A DNA stretch of 39,236 bases from Clostridia bacterium (lineage in GTDB: Bacteria; Bacillota_A; Clostridia; Oscillospirales; CAG-272), in the NCBI GenBank assembly GCA_017632155.1, contig JAGBRZ010000154.1:1-39236 (forward strand), given 5' to 3'. Below are positions 8,901-14,731 of the stretch, piece after piece. The notes under the pieces were generated by a model. It was given only the letters and a program-made list of their open reading frames with translations, made no database searches and was not told the DNA's origin. The translations under genes and the position numbers were made by a program. Position 1 is the first letter of the stretch. Each line of letters begins with the position of its first letter.

Positions 8901-9593
8901 GACAAGACCGGGACCGAACACCTTCGGTGTTGCACCGCCGAACAGCATTTCGGTTCCCGCTTCCACAAGACCCGATGCAACACCGTATCCAAGACCTTCA
9001 TAGTATCCGGCTCCGTCCTTATAGGCTTCTTCGGTGGACTGTCCCGCGGCACTACTACTCATCATAGGAATGGCAAGTGCAGGGTTGCCCGTGATCGTAG
9101 ATACAGCGATTGCCGGGAGCATACCGCCGACGGCACGGGAAGTTTGTCGAACCATATTTGACGCGGCATCCTCACCCAGATAGGAATATTGACGCGCGCT
9201 TTGTGCAAACTCGGAATTTTCAAAATTCTCTTTGACAAAGTCGTGCTCGACGTTGCGCTTCATCTGCTCTTTGAAATCCTCATCAAATATGCCTCCGATT
9301 GCTCCCACCACGCTGATTCCAATATCAACAAGACCCTCGATACTTTTTGCAAGACCAAAACCAAACTGATCGTCGATATCTCTTGTGGTTGCATAGGCGC
9401 GCTTCAAAAAGCTTGCATCTTCTTCTGTTGGTGCTACCGGTTCAAGTGTTGGCTGTTTCTGCTGAGCTTCGACTACCGCTCCCCTTGTTGCGTTCATCTG
9501 TTTTAAGGTGTTCAATCTTCCCAATTGCTCCTCGCGGCGCAGTCTTGCCAATTCCCGCCGATCGGCGGGGGTCATTTGATACGTCGTTGCCAT
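2907..9593 (-). CDS. Giant polyvalent phage protein (2228 aa): metalloprotease motif, LPD3/BECR-like nuclease domain, LPD38-like C-terminus
   Basis: This is probably an ejected internal virion protein. A clean AGGAGGACAC precedes ATG. After a charged N-terminus come Gly/Ala-rich hydrophobic stretches (about 140-225, for example MLPAIAVSTITGNPALAIPM). Residues about 520-600 hold a zinc metalloprotease motif, H539-E-V-I-H543, with a downstream HLAEEILG that could supply the third ligand. Residues about 700-880 form an AT-rich insert resembling LPD3/BECR-fold nuclease domains of large polyvalent proteins (NVGRAKNDGTYHIYDIT, then a conserved-looking tail DIIITKDSENVNTQ). Long helical/coiled regions follow, then an LPD38-like region near 1590-1720 and a membrane segment near 1848-1868. 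Such proteins are thought to enter the cell with the DNA, process virion components and act as effectors. Domain names are from pattern memory. An antisense RNA-like gene lies within it at 6970-7078. Confidence 0.9.
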   Translation of the reverse strand: MATTYQMTPADRRELARLRREEQLGRLNTLKQMNATRGAVVEAQQKQPTLEPVAPTEEDASFLKRAYATTRDIDDQFGFGLAKSIEGLVDIGISVVGAIGGIFDEDFKEQMKRNVEHDFVKENFENSEFAQSARQYSYLGEDAASNMVRQTSRAVGGMLPAIAVSTITGNPALAIPMMSSSAAGQSTEEAYKDGAGYYEGLGYGVASGLVEAGTEMLFGGATPKVFGPGLVSKAAKSAGKEVAETGVKRIVKGMAEEAAEEAVAEAVSPLTKTIYKGTDALEEYKDPEFYKGIGESALVGAAAGGVVGAMTGNLSRSADVQASMESLQKLDKMESDYFNKDVLSEDVQSKINASRLANLENIQTALSKMSASKRADTIKNYGLSETFAEDGKILPEARARLSSEQLTTDGENTSQSESVAVDKRYLSPSLWNHAKAVEEDLETIREGYRKKTRDTEIPVVAVFDGELSESAKTAFKQFKRAVAAIDSRNNSKKGIKAGLNFVLLKESPALSGAILRKGNTLYMTADRLTDGTWAKTLVHEVIHFSEGSKAYRSLMNSLAKDNAAVARAIEAIAGEGSRYDYTAEDVESLIEKLEAEEELNESEQDLLDELNAHLAEEILGNERMIERIVRQDKSLAERILGRIKDLAEAFRSLGNKEARAEYKRLKQAEKLFMQAIENAGYKYVDGKIEEMIGEDVTETNNVSAILKIKTDPELSKRLASTNRSKYAVIREFLIEKFYGQRFSLSDGKEAIMDKRDAQELSHLTSDVKTAQLSNLKEIVEKAEFDHKAEGVTHNKFDSFFYYKISVEYDNVVYDILINVGRAKNDGTYHIYDITKNNTEKRTAHQSSTGVSRPVGYAMKNGSSDIIITKDSENVNTQTQFSLKKTTSKKESPNDNAQTDSAMELAEETMRRRNFGDLDGVMLRKKANQENEKVYTKKDASEIVSEVLSEHMSFGEVYGTLRGKSREDVVDMLWRGLNAAEEGKRAGVALDVAEYIIRSAALEDAVEDPANETHRETLDLLKQYVRKLDLSGIRAEINHKYDKKSARIYSRWGKRKDAKGLPPDVAAMELQELGFQIEATHPADILFEIEDAYQKASDTLNTQAKAYLRDTMTNEEFKQKQQEIARDILKGFEEKGSKSRLAKTVNDYAERIANLKKELGEQKGRNSLENRVLDRLKKTKDLKLGTYHRSSEFNDARFRGSIERLASIQSRGVLREKKTREIFKELLSWYTAKNELLQGGQFSQEVYDMMEQIANGEGNLTNDDLRLMIKVVDYFNHFVETFNKVYRAGKYVDAEPLVKRYIKSIDKAKDTKISILRKWFESGYYQAFGDPLTLMRYADKYDPNGYYTELFLEFRRGAVGTATTQMQLMESYNQFFKNHKGYEKRLTEETLEYQGKKIPVDEAISLYMTTKRKQAWKAIVKSGVMIELDGKRVRFNPVLEGENVLTETELKAYADYVGKEIYRQLSETDRAFVGIMETVMNNHCAILKRNTDMQRLGYTNVEAGAYYYPIVRAQIAKNLDSESFYDAMDHVSNLSINKNLVEGAQGELLIRPASAIFTRHVRQVSMYANLSNALDNFNRLFNLNISDNPGKPITIQSQTSAVEFYRQMNEYVQKLVKDIQGLPVGATDQKWYNDKVRFVRSGFAKYQLGANPKVWVTQFSSFFAAQNILDFDSIVKGFSVKNKASDVDKYCLLAKLRNEENTVVRAQSVVDKTGKIGDILMKPIGMMDRFVVTSLFGACQVQVEKNGGAKVGTDQNMSEAADLLERVILETQQNALATERSGAMRSGDELLKSLTMFSADSMKVFGRFMDAAGELLTLKQNIKSNLLNNAEKATLEKRIQGARKQLMKSTATMVASAAFMALVGLMFRWLYRKDEDKDASEVAADVAIDSIGNLIGGLPILRDVYSLFADGYELDNFLLTTLNDVVNATKSTVDLALDAATGKPVTSQEVASAIRKMVYAAGQIFGIPVRNAYNVVSGLTKRISPSTGYQIENIFYQQSYNSDLAKAIENDDERMISTIAGLIIDEKVGTEDKATREALKVLTADGFKVLPKSIGDRITYNEEEIELTKEQQNRFRTVYAASDQAVADLVKLDTFSQASAEEQAKAIRFIYDTYYNLARDDMLGVDSEQKNVLFAEAIPIEKLAIIAAVARSMEADKDKDGKAISGSKKAKVTNYVSKLKLTAAEKYMIMGYLGYTNVNGESQVKSYINRLNLSKNEKQLLLEYSGYKK
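6970..6998 (+). promoter_or_regulatory. Perfect consensus sigma-70 promoter antisense inside the giant gene
   Basis: TTGACA (6970-6975), exactly 17 bases, then TATAAT (6993-6998). It lies on the plus strand in the middle of a leftward coding sequence and points at no open reading frame with a start codon. It points straight at the structured element 7005-7078. Confidence 0.85.
7005..7078 (+). ncRNA. Candidate small structured RNA antisense to the polyvalent protein gene
   Basis: The predicted start, seven bases after the TATAAT box, is A7005. From there the 5' end AGAAGAACCG (7005-7014) pairs with CGGTTCTTTT (7067-7076), closing the molecule with a 10-bp stem (one G-U pair) that runs into a T-rich end (TTCTTTTTTCT). 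Inside are two hairpins: TCGCG/CGCGA (7022-7026 with 7039-7043, 12-base loop TAACCTACGGGG) and a 7-bp hairpin at 7046-7064 (CACCGGT, loop AGATG, ACTGGTG). This gives a compact three-way junction of about 72 nt with its own promoter and terminator. On the other strand the same bases encode the TGVSRPVGYAMKNGSSDIIIT part of the giant protein. I recognise no known RNA family. Direct evidence is the promoter plus fold; expression and function are inferred. Confidence 0.7.
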
Positions 9594-9611
9594 GTGTCCT
9601 CCTGTGGTGGT

Positions 9612-10550
9612 TTAGTTTTTGGAATAGAAATTATTCAGCAAACTTTGATATGCAGGCGACGTTGTGCTACCGCCATCCGTTACCTCAAAAAATCGTCCAT
9701 CTTTCTTGATGTACACTTTTCCGCCAAACGCAAACAATTGATTATTCGGCAAATCCGCCGGTGCCGTTTGAATCAATTGTTTTTCGATTTCAGTAGAAAC
9801 GCCAGCAATATCAAAGTTTGAATATTTTTTATTTCCAATTTCAATTCTGATATCCTCTCCGGGATTTCGACTTCTTTCAAACATGTTTGGAATTTCTACT
9901 TTAGCATCTCTGCTGATTTTAAACTGTTCGTTTTCCTTTGCCATTTCATTGTTTGCGTTAATCGTTTCTCTTGCAACTCGCTCCTCTTCCTTCAACTGGA
10001 TCGTGGTTGGATTGGACATCTCATAGTCATACATCTGTTGCAGATAGTTTTGCTGCTCGGGGCGAACCTTGCCCCAAACGTCATTGACCAGATAGTTTTC
10101 AAGATCTCCCCAGTCGGTATAATACCCGCCCGAAATAATTTCCAAGGCTTGATTATAAAGCGCATCCTGCTCCGCACGCTGTTGCGTTTCAACCGCGTTT
10201 CGATCTGTCATGTAATTCTTGAACAGATCATTGCTTTCCGATGCGTGAGATGCGTCGATCGCGCCTTGACGGGTTGCATACTTGTTATAAAGGTCAACCG
10301 ATGCGGATTGACCTACTCCAAGACCGGAAAGACCGTTCATTTTGGTTTGGATCGGCAGATACTTCTGCGCGGTTTGGTATGCTACGTTGTTCTTCTCCTG
10401 TGCCAGGCGGCGGTTCTCGTCAAGCCCCGCTTGGGCACTCCCGTAATACTGATTCAACAGCTTCACACTCTCGGGAGTTGTCTTCTCCGTCGGGTTCTCC
10501 GTCCCCTCTCTGTAATAATCCCAAGGGGTTTTCTTTTTGTTCTGCACCAT
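9612..10550 (-). CDS. Internal virion-like protein of unknown function
   Basis: This 312-aa, Gln/Asn-rich, largely helical protein begins MVQNKKKTPWDYYREG. The start at 10550 is chosen because AAGGAGG lies nine bases upstream; an ATG further upstream lacks such a site. The middle has helical segments rich in Q, N and Y (PEQQNYLQQMYDYEM). The C-terminus looks beta-rich with a KVYIKKDGRFFEVTDGG segment. It lies directly upstream of the giant ejected protein with an 18-base gap, the place where podovirus internal-core or ejection proteins are commonly encoded. That position is the basis of the call. Its first 131 bases overlap the end of the upstream membrane-protein gene in a different frame. 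Confidence 0.7.
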   Translation of the reverse strand: MVQNKKKTPWDYYREGTENPTEKTTPESVKLLNQYYGSAQAGLDENRRLAQEKNNVAYQTAQKYLPIQTKMNGLSGLGVGQSASVDLYNKYATRQGAIDASHASESNDLFKNYMTDRNAVETQQRAEQDALYNQALEIISGGYYTDWGDLENYLVNDVWGKVRPEQQNYLQQMYDYEMSNPTTIQLKEEERVARETINANNEMAKENEQFKISRDAKVEIPNMFERSRNPGEDIRIEIGNKKYSNFDIAGVSTEIEKQLIQTAPADLPNNQLFAFGGKVYIKKDGRFFEVTDGGSTTSPAYQSLLNNFYSKN

Positions 10551-11397
10551 TTTTCTGCTCCTCCTTATTGATGGAAACTTCAAACTGCTGCAAGCAGTCT
10601 ATTTTTTTAATGATTCGTCCGCGGTATTCATCCGTGACGTAAATGATGGACGATTGCATGGAGAAGGTTCCCATGGCAACAAATATGCCAACCTGCAACA
10701 CCGTCCAGATCAGATTGGCAACGCTGAAATCGGTGATCAGCGATACACCGTAATAACCGAACAAAACAGACGTCAGGGATTTCATCACGATATCCTTTTT
10801 GGTGGAAGCCTTGATATATTCGGGTTTGCTTCGTCCCATGAAATACGGGTCATCCGCCTGCCCGGCATCGCTGATGAGTAGTCCCGCGCTGATCTGTGTC
10901 AAACGGATCTTTACTGCGTGTCTGAAATGTCGGTATCTCCTCCACTCATGCCATCTTGCACGCCTTGAAGTCAGGTTCTCTTTAAAATCAAATTCCTTTG
11001 CGATCCCGTCCTCCTCAAAGTAATCCGCATAACGCATTCCCATGCGCGACAGATAGGCTTTGCGCGCCTTTTTCAAAGCTTCAGAGTTTTTTATATCGCA
11101 CCAATCCTCCAGCTTGTCCATCAGCGGATAAATGCGGTCTACGATATCGTTATGTAGTTTTGTGGTTTTCAGAACGCGCTCGTCGCGGCTTCCCGTCATC
11201 AATCCCTGCGAATCAAAAATACGGTTGATCAGAATGCCGAGGATAAAGTAAAGCATTCCATCTGCAATGATGCGTCCAACGGTCTTTCCGCTTTCTTCGA
11301 TCTGCACAAACGCGGTTGCAACGTATGCGCTGCACAAAAGAGCTACAGAAAGATATCCGACGTAATTCCGGAGTACATCCTTGATCTTATCTCCCAT
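10420..11397 (-). CDS. Multi-pass membrane protein of the late operon
   Basis: This 325-aa protein has about four predicted membrane segments: two near the N-terminus (VGYLSVALLCSAYVATAF and IIADGMLYFILGILI) and two around residues 210-255 (SLTSVLFGYYGVSLITDF and LIWTVLQVGIFVAMGTF). A basic, Arg-rich cytoplasmic region lies between the pairs (RRARWHEWRRYRHFRH). The start at 11397 (ATG) follows GGGAGGACGTG and overlaps the upstream stop as TGATG. The last 131 bases are shared with the next gene in another frame. I recognise no family. Between tail fibre and ejection proteins, it could serve lysis, exclusion or DNA entry. Confidence 0.7.
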   Translation of the reverse strand: MGDKIKDVLRNYVGYLSVALLCSAYVATAFVQIEESGKTVGRIIADGMLYFILGILINRIFDSQGLMTGSRDERVLKTTKLHNDIVDRIYPLMDKLEDWCDIKNSEALKKARKAYLSRMGMRYADYFEEDGIAKEFDFKENLTSRRARWHEWRRYRHFRHAVKIRLTQISAGLLISDAGQADDPYFMGRSKPEYIKASTKKDIVMKSLTSVLFGYYGVSLITDFSVANLIWTVLQVGIFVAMGTFSMQSSIIYVTDEYRGRIIKKIDCLQQFEVSINKEEQKNGAEQKENPLGLLQRGDGEPDGEDNSRECEAVESVLRECPSGA

Positions 11398-11822
11398 CAC
11401 GTCCTCCCGTTACCCAGGTACTCGTCCATGATCTTTCTCGTTCGGATCTCAACCTCGTCGGCTTGCTTTCCACGTGAAACAGCCTCTTTGATTGCCTCGA
11501 TTTGCTTCTTGAAGAACAAGGTATTGATCAGATCGCCGATCAAGTATGCCAAGCACAGAATCGTCAAATCCTCCAGCACCTTTGAAAGCAGAATGGAAAG
11601 CACCAGCACAAGAAGTACAACCGTAGTCCCGCTTTTAACTCGGAGCGCGCCAAACGTCTTCATGAGAAGCATGACGGCTACGATAATGCCGCCAAAGCCA
11701 AGCTTCACAACGTCGGCACCTGTCTTTACGTAGGTACTCCAATTGGCAATCAACACCGCAAGTATCGGAGCAATCGAGAAAAAGAAACCAAGCGAGGTCA
11801 GTATAAACAGCTTCTTTCTCAT
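11397..11822 (-). CDS. Small four-helix membrane protein, holin-like
   Basis: This 141-aa protein has about four hydrophobic helices (LFILTSLGFFFSIAPILAVL, VVKLGFGGIIVAVMLLM, TTVVLLVLVLSILLS, LTILCLAYLIGDLINTLFF) and then a charged cytoplasmic tail of about 40 residues. Size and topology are compatible with a holin or a lysis accessory protein, but no family signature is recognised. It overlaps its neighbours by four and one bases, so the three membrane genes 10420-12436 form a tight translationally coupled set. Confidence 0.65.
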   Translation of the reverse strand: MRKKLFILTSLGFFFSIAPILAVLIANWSTYVKTGADVVKLGFGGIIVAVMLLMKTFGALRVKSGTTVVLLVLVLSILLSKVLEDLTILCLAYLIGDLINTLFFKKQIEAIKEAVSRGKQADEVEIRTRKIMDEYLGNGRT

Positions 11823-12436
11823 CTCGTCTCCTCCTCAACCTCCGCGATCTTTCTCGCTGTGCCATTAGACACCAGCGTGGGATGGTTGGTCATGCCAAGG
11901 TAGATCATGCGCTCGATCTTGTCGCCCATGGTTTCAACGTTGTTCAGCACCTCTGCAAGATTCGCTTCGCTCTCCTTGAGCGTATCTGCAAAACTTGATG
12001 CCACTTCCTCAACCGCTTTCATGCTCTCCCGCAAAAGCTCCTCTGCCTTTGCCTCGCGCGCCTCCAGCTCCTCAAGTGCTTCATACAGCTTTTCTTCCTT
12101 CTCCTTTGCAGATTTGACGAAATCCTCAACCACATCGGAAGACGAATCAAATCTTCCACTTGCTTTCTTGACCTTGAAAAGCACCGGAATCAGATACACA
12201 AGCCCTACTCCCGACACCGTCAACAAGCTAATTACCTTCGGCAAAATATCGTTCTTCAGCCACTCGACAAAATCAAACGGCGTTTTTGCTTCGGGTGCTT
12301 CCTCGGGCAGAGCCTCGGGTGCAACATCCTCAATGACGGTGTCCTCCGTCACGATCACGTCATCCGCAAACGCGGAGCAGGTCATAATACTGATGGCAAA
12401 CAACACGGCAATTGCCGCATAAAGAATTTTTTTCAT
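11819..12436 (-). CDS. Signal-peptide, single-membrane-span, coiled-coil protein
   Basis: This 205-aa protein starts with a clear signal peptide (MKKILYAAIAVLFAISIM, cleavage expected after CSAFA). A short acidic, proline-rich extracytoplasmic segment follows, then one membrane span (VISLLTVSGVGLVYLIPVLF, about residues 72-92). A long acidic coiled coil (about 112-190) is rich in Glu, Ala and Leu. AAAGGAAAACATC precedes ATG. Export plus a membrane anchor plus a coiled coil resembles accessory lysis or spanin-like proteins, yet spanins are not expected in a Gram-positive host. It may instead be an envelope-inserted late protein working with its two membrane-protein neighbours. Confidence 0.7.
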   Translation of the reverse strand: MKKILYAAIAVLFAISIMTCSAFADDVIVTEDTVIEDVAPEALPEEAPEAKTPFDFVEWLKNDILPKVISLLTVSGVGLVYLIPVLFKVKKASGRFDSSSDVVEDFVKSAKEKEEKLYEALEELEAREAKAEELLRESMKAVEEVASSFADTLKESEANLAEVLNNVETMGDKIERMIYLGMTNHPTLVSNGTARKIAEVEEETR

Positions 12437-12456
12437 GATGTTTTCCTTTCTCGGCT

Positions 12457-14730
12457 TTAGATAATTGTTACAAGCTGTCTGCTAATATAATCGGCAAGAC
12501 GCTTTCTTCCGTTGGTATCATGGTGCGTTCCATCTGTTTCGTTGAAATAATAGCTATAGTTGAAACGACCAATCCCAATATTGTAAACGTCAACGCACGG
12601 AATATTCAGCAAATTCGCAATATCCTTGCTCTTGTTGCAGAACGCCACAAGATTGTTTCCGTTATACAAGCGGCTTGTGGAGTCTTCATCGTAAGACCCA
12701 TCAGATTTATACCAAAATCTCCACGCGGGTGTAATCAAAATAAACGTGATGTGAGGAAACTTATTCATCAAAGCACCAATGTTGAACACCGCTTCCTCCT
12801 TGAGCGTTTCCAACGAAACATTGGATGTATAATCGTTTGTTCCGTAATTCATCGTGACAACGTCAACCTTGTCCCAATCTACCGTTTTAAGTGCTTCCAA
12901 ATTACCCTTATAATGCGCGGGAAGACCACCGCCGTTTCGAGCCGTATCCTGAACCGAAAAATCCTCTTTCAAAATGGAATCGACAAGACTCGGAAAATCA
13001 AAACTGTTGTAACCATCGTTGCTGCCCCCGCGATTCCCCTGCGTCATTCGTGTTCCGCCAAACGAACAGTTAATTACGGTTGCGCCTGTTTCAGTCGCAA
13101 TATTTGCGGAAACTCCTGTTTCTCCGCTTACATTGCCAAAGATACTGTCACCAAAAGTCACAATAGTACGACCAGCCAAAGAAAGCCGTTGTTTCAAATC
13201 GTCAGTTGCAGCTTTGATTCTTCTGTTAATTTCGTCAGGGATGTTTTCAAGATATCCCGAATGAACCTTTTGTAACGTAGGTGTAAAAGAGGAGGCAGAC
13301 CTTCTTGCATTGATCACCATGTACGCGACATTTTCGGGAATCGTAAATTCCATGTTTTCAACAAACGTTTCGCCTGTCACATAGGGGAACGGAAGCGCCC
13401 CTTTGAATTGACCCGTAGAAAATTTCGCTGTATCCCAAAAGAATACAACCGCAGGAACATTCACACCAACCCAGGTTGTTACACGATATGTTTCCCCAGG
13501 TGTAACCGAAATGAAGCCACTTCTTTGAGTCCCAGAGGTACTCCCCTCTATCCCACTCGATCCTCCATCTCCTGCAAGAGCAAATTTGCCATCTGTAACC
13601 ATGAATGAAACGTTTTCAACGTCACATGCATAAACAAGGTCGCTAACAGCCTTTTGAGACATTGCAACACTTTCCCCTGTTCCAGTGGCTTGAACAACAA
13701 TTTCCTCAACCAACGCTTTTTTTGCCAAATTTACCCTTTGGTCGATTTCGTCAGGGATGTTTTCAATAAAATTATAGTCAACCCTTTTCAATGTCGGAGT
13801 AAATGCAGAAACCGATTTTCTTGCATTGATGACCATATACTGTACTTTGTCAGGGACAGTAAATTCCAAATTTTCAATGTAGGTTTCGCTTGTCACATAT
13901 GGTTGAGGCAGAGCCCCTTTGAATTGACCCGTAGAAAATTTTGCTGTATCCAAAAAAAACACGACAGCAGGGACATTCACACCAGCCCAAGTGCTTACAA
14001 CATATTTTTCTCCTGAAACCACAGGGATAAAATCACTTCTTTGAACACCGGACGTACTGCCCTCTGTGCCGCTCGAAACTCCGTCTCCTGCAAGAGCAAA
14101 CTTTCCGTCAACCATCGTGAGCGGAATATCCACGCTTCTGGATTCAATTCTTACAAGATTGCTCACCGCATTCTGCGACATTACCGCTGTTTTACTTTCA
14201 CCTGTGGTTTGAACCACCGTTCCCGCAATCTCGAATTCATCCAAAACGGCTTGTTTGACCTCGTTGATTGCATTTTCTGCGGCGTTTTTAACTGCTTCAA
14301 CGCCGGCGATTGCCGAATCACTTGCATTTTCTACGGCTTCAATCGCTTCATCTTTTGCCGTTTTCGCCGCTTCTGCCGCATTAAGTGCTTCATCGTATGA
14401 CTCGTCAAGTGCGCGCATTGCAACGTCAACAACCCTGTTCAATCCCGTTTTGCCTGCAGCATATGCTTCTTCTGCATACTTTCGAAACGAATCGGGAATT
14501 GCAGGGAGATTGCCGCTACCAATCGCTTCGTTTGCCTCCTCAACCACTCGGTCGAGTTCTTTCATGAGAGAATCTTGTCCAATGATCGGTGCAACAAACG
14601 CTTCGCGGATCTCGTCGGGCTTCATGCCTCTTGCGCTTGGGTTGTCGGGCAAATTCCGCGCGGACACACGCAGGATTTTATTCTTGGTATCCTCCGAAAC
14701 CCCTTGAATTGGCTTTTTTGTTTCTGCCAT
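12457..14730 (-). CDS. Tail fibre/spike with duplicated module and C-terminal SGNH (GDSL) hydrolase
   Basis: This 757-aa probable receptor-binding tail fibre has three parts. The N-terminus (1-190) is helical, Ala/Glu-rich and likely trimeric. Next come two tandem copies of a module of about 173 residues, starting near 204 (DGKFALAGDG, GVNVPAVVFFLDTAKFSTGQ) and near 377 with nearly the same words. Each copy is preceded by a MSQNAVS/MSQKAVS segment. The C-terminal domain is an SGNH hydrolase: block I TFGDS with catalytic Ser529, block II NCSFGGTR, block III NYGTND, block V D733-GTH736. Such domains remove acetyl or other esters from surface polysaccharide or wall polymers. It is the last gene of the tail block and directly follows the tail hub gene. 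Confidence 0.88.
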   Translation of the reverse strand: MAETKKPIQGVSEDTKNKILRVSARNLPDNPSARGMKPDEIREAFVAPIIGQDSLMKELDRVVEEANEAIGSGNLPAIPDSFRKYAEEAYAAGKTGLNRVVDVAMRALDESYDEALNAAEAAKTAKDEAIEAVENASDSAIAGVEAVKNAAENAINEVKQAVLDEFEIAGTVVQTTGESKTAVMSQNAVSNLVRIESRSVDIPLTMVDGKFALAGDGVSSGTEGSTSGVQRSDFIPVVSGEKYVVSTWAGVNVPAVVFFLDTAKFSTGQFKGALPQPYVTSETYIENLEFTVPDKVQYMVINARKSVSAFTPTLKRVDYNFIENIPDEIDQRVNLAKKALVEEIVVQATGTGESVAMSQKAVSDLVYACDVENVSFMVTDGKFALAGDGGSSGIEGSTSGTQRSGFISVTPGETYRVTTWVGVNVPAVVFFWDTAKFSTGQFKGALPFPYVTGETFVENMEFTIPENVAYMVINARRSASSFTPTLQKVHSGYLENIPDEINRRIKAATDDLKQRLSLAGRTIVTFGDSIFGNVSGETGVSANIATETGATVINCSFGGTRMTQGNRGGSNDGYNSFDFPSLVDSILKEDFSVQDTARNGGGLPAHYKGNLEALKTVDWDKVDVVTMNYGTNDYTSNVSLETLKEEAVFNIGALMNKFPHITFILITPAWRFWYKSDGSYDEDSTSRLYNGNNLVAFCNKSKDIANLLNIPCVDVYNIGIGRFNYSYYFNETDGTHHDTNGRKRLADYISRQLVTII

Positions 14731-14731
14731 A

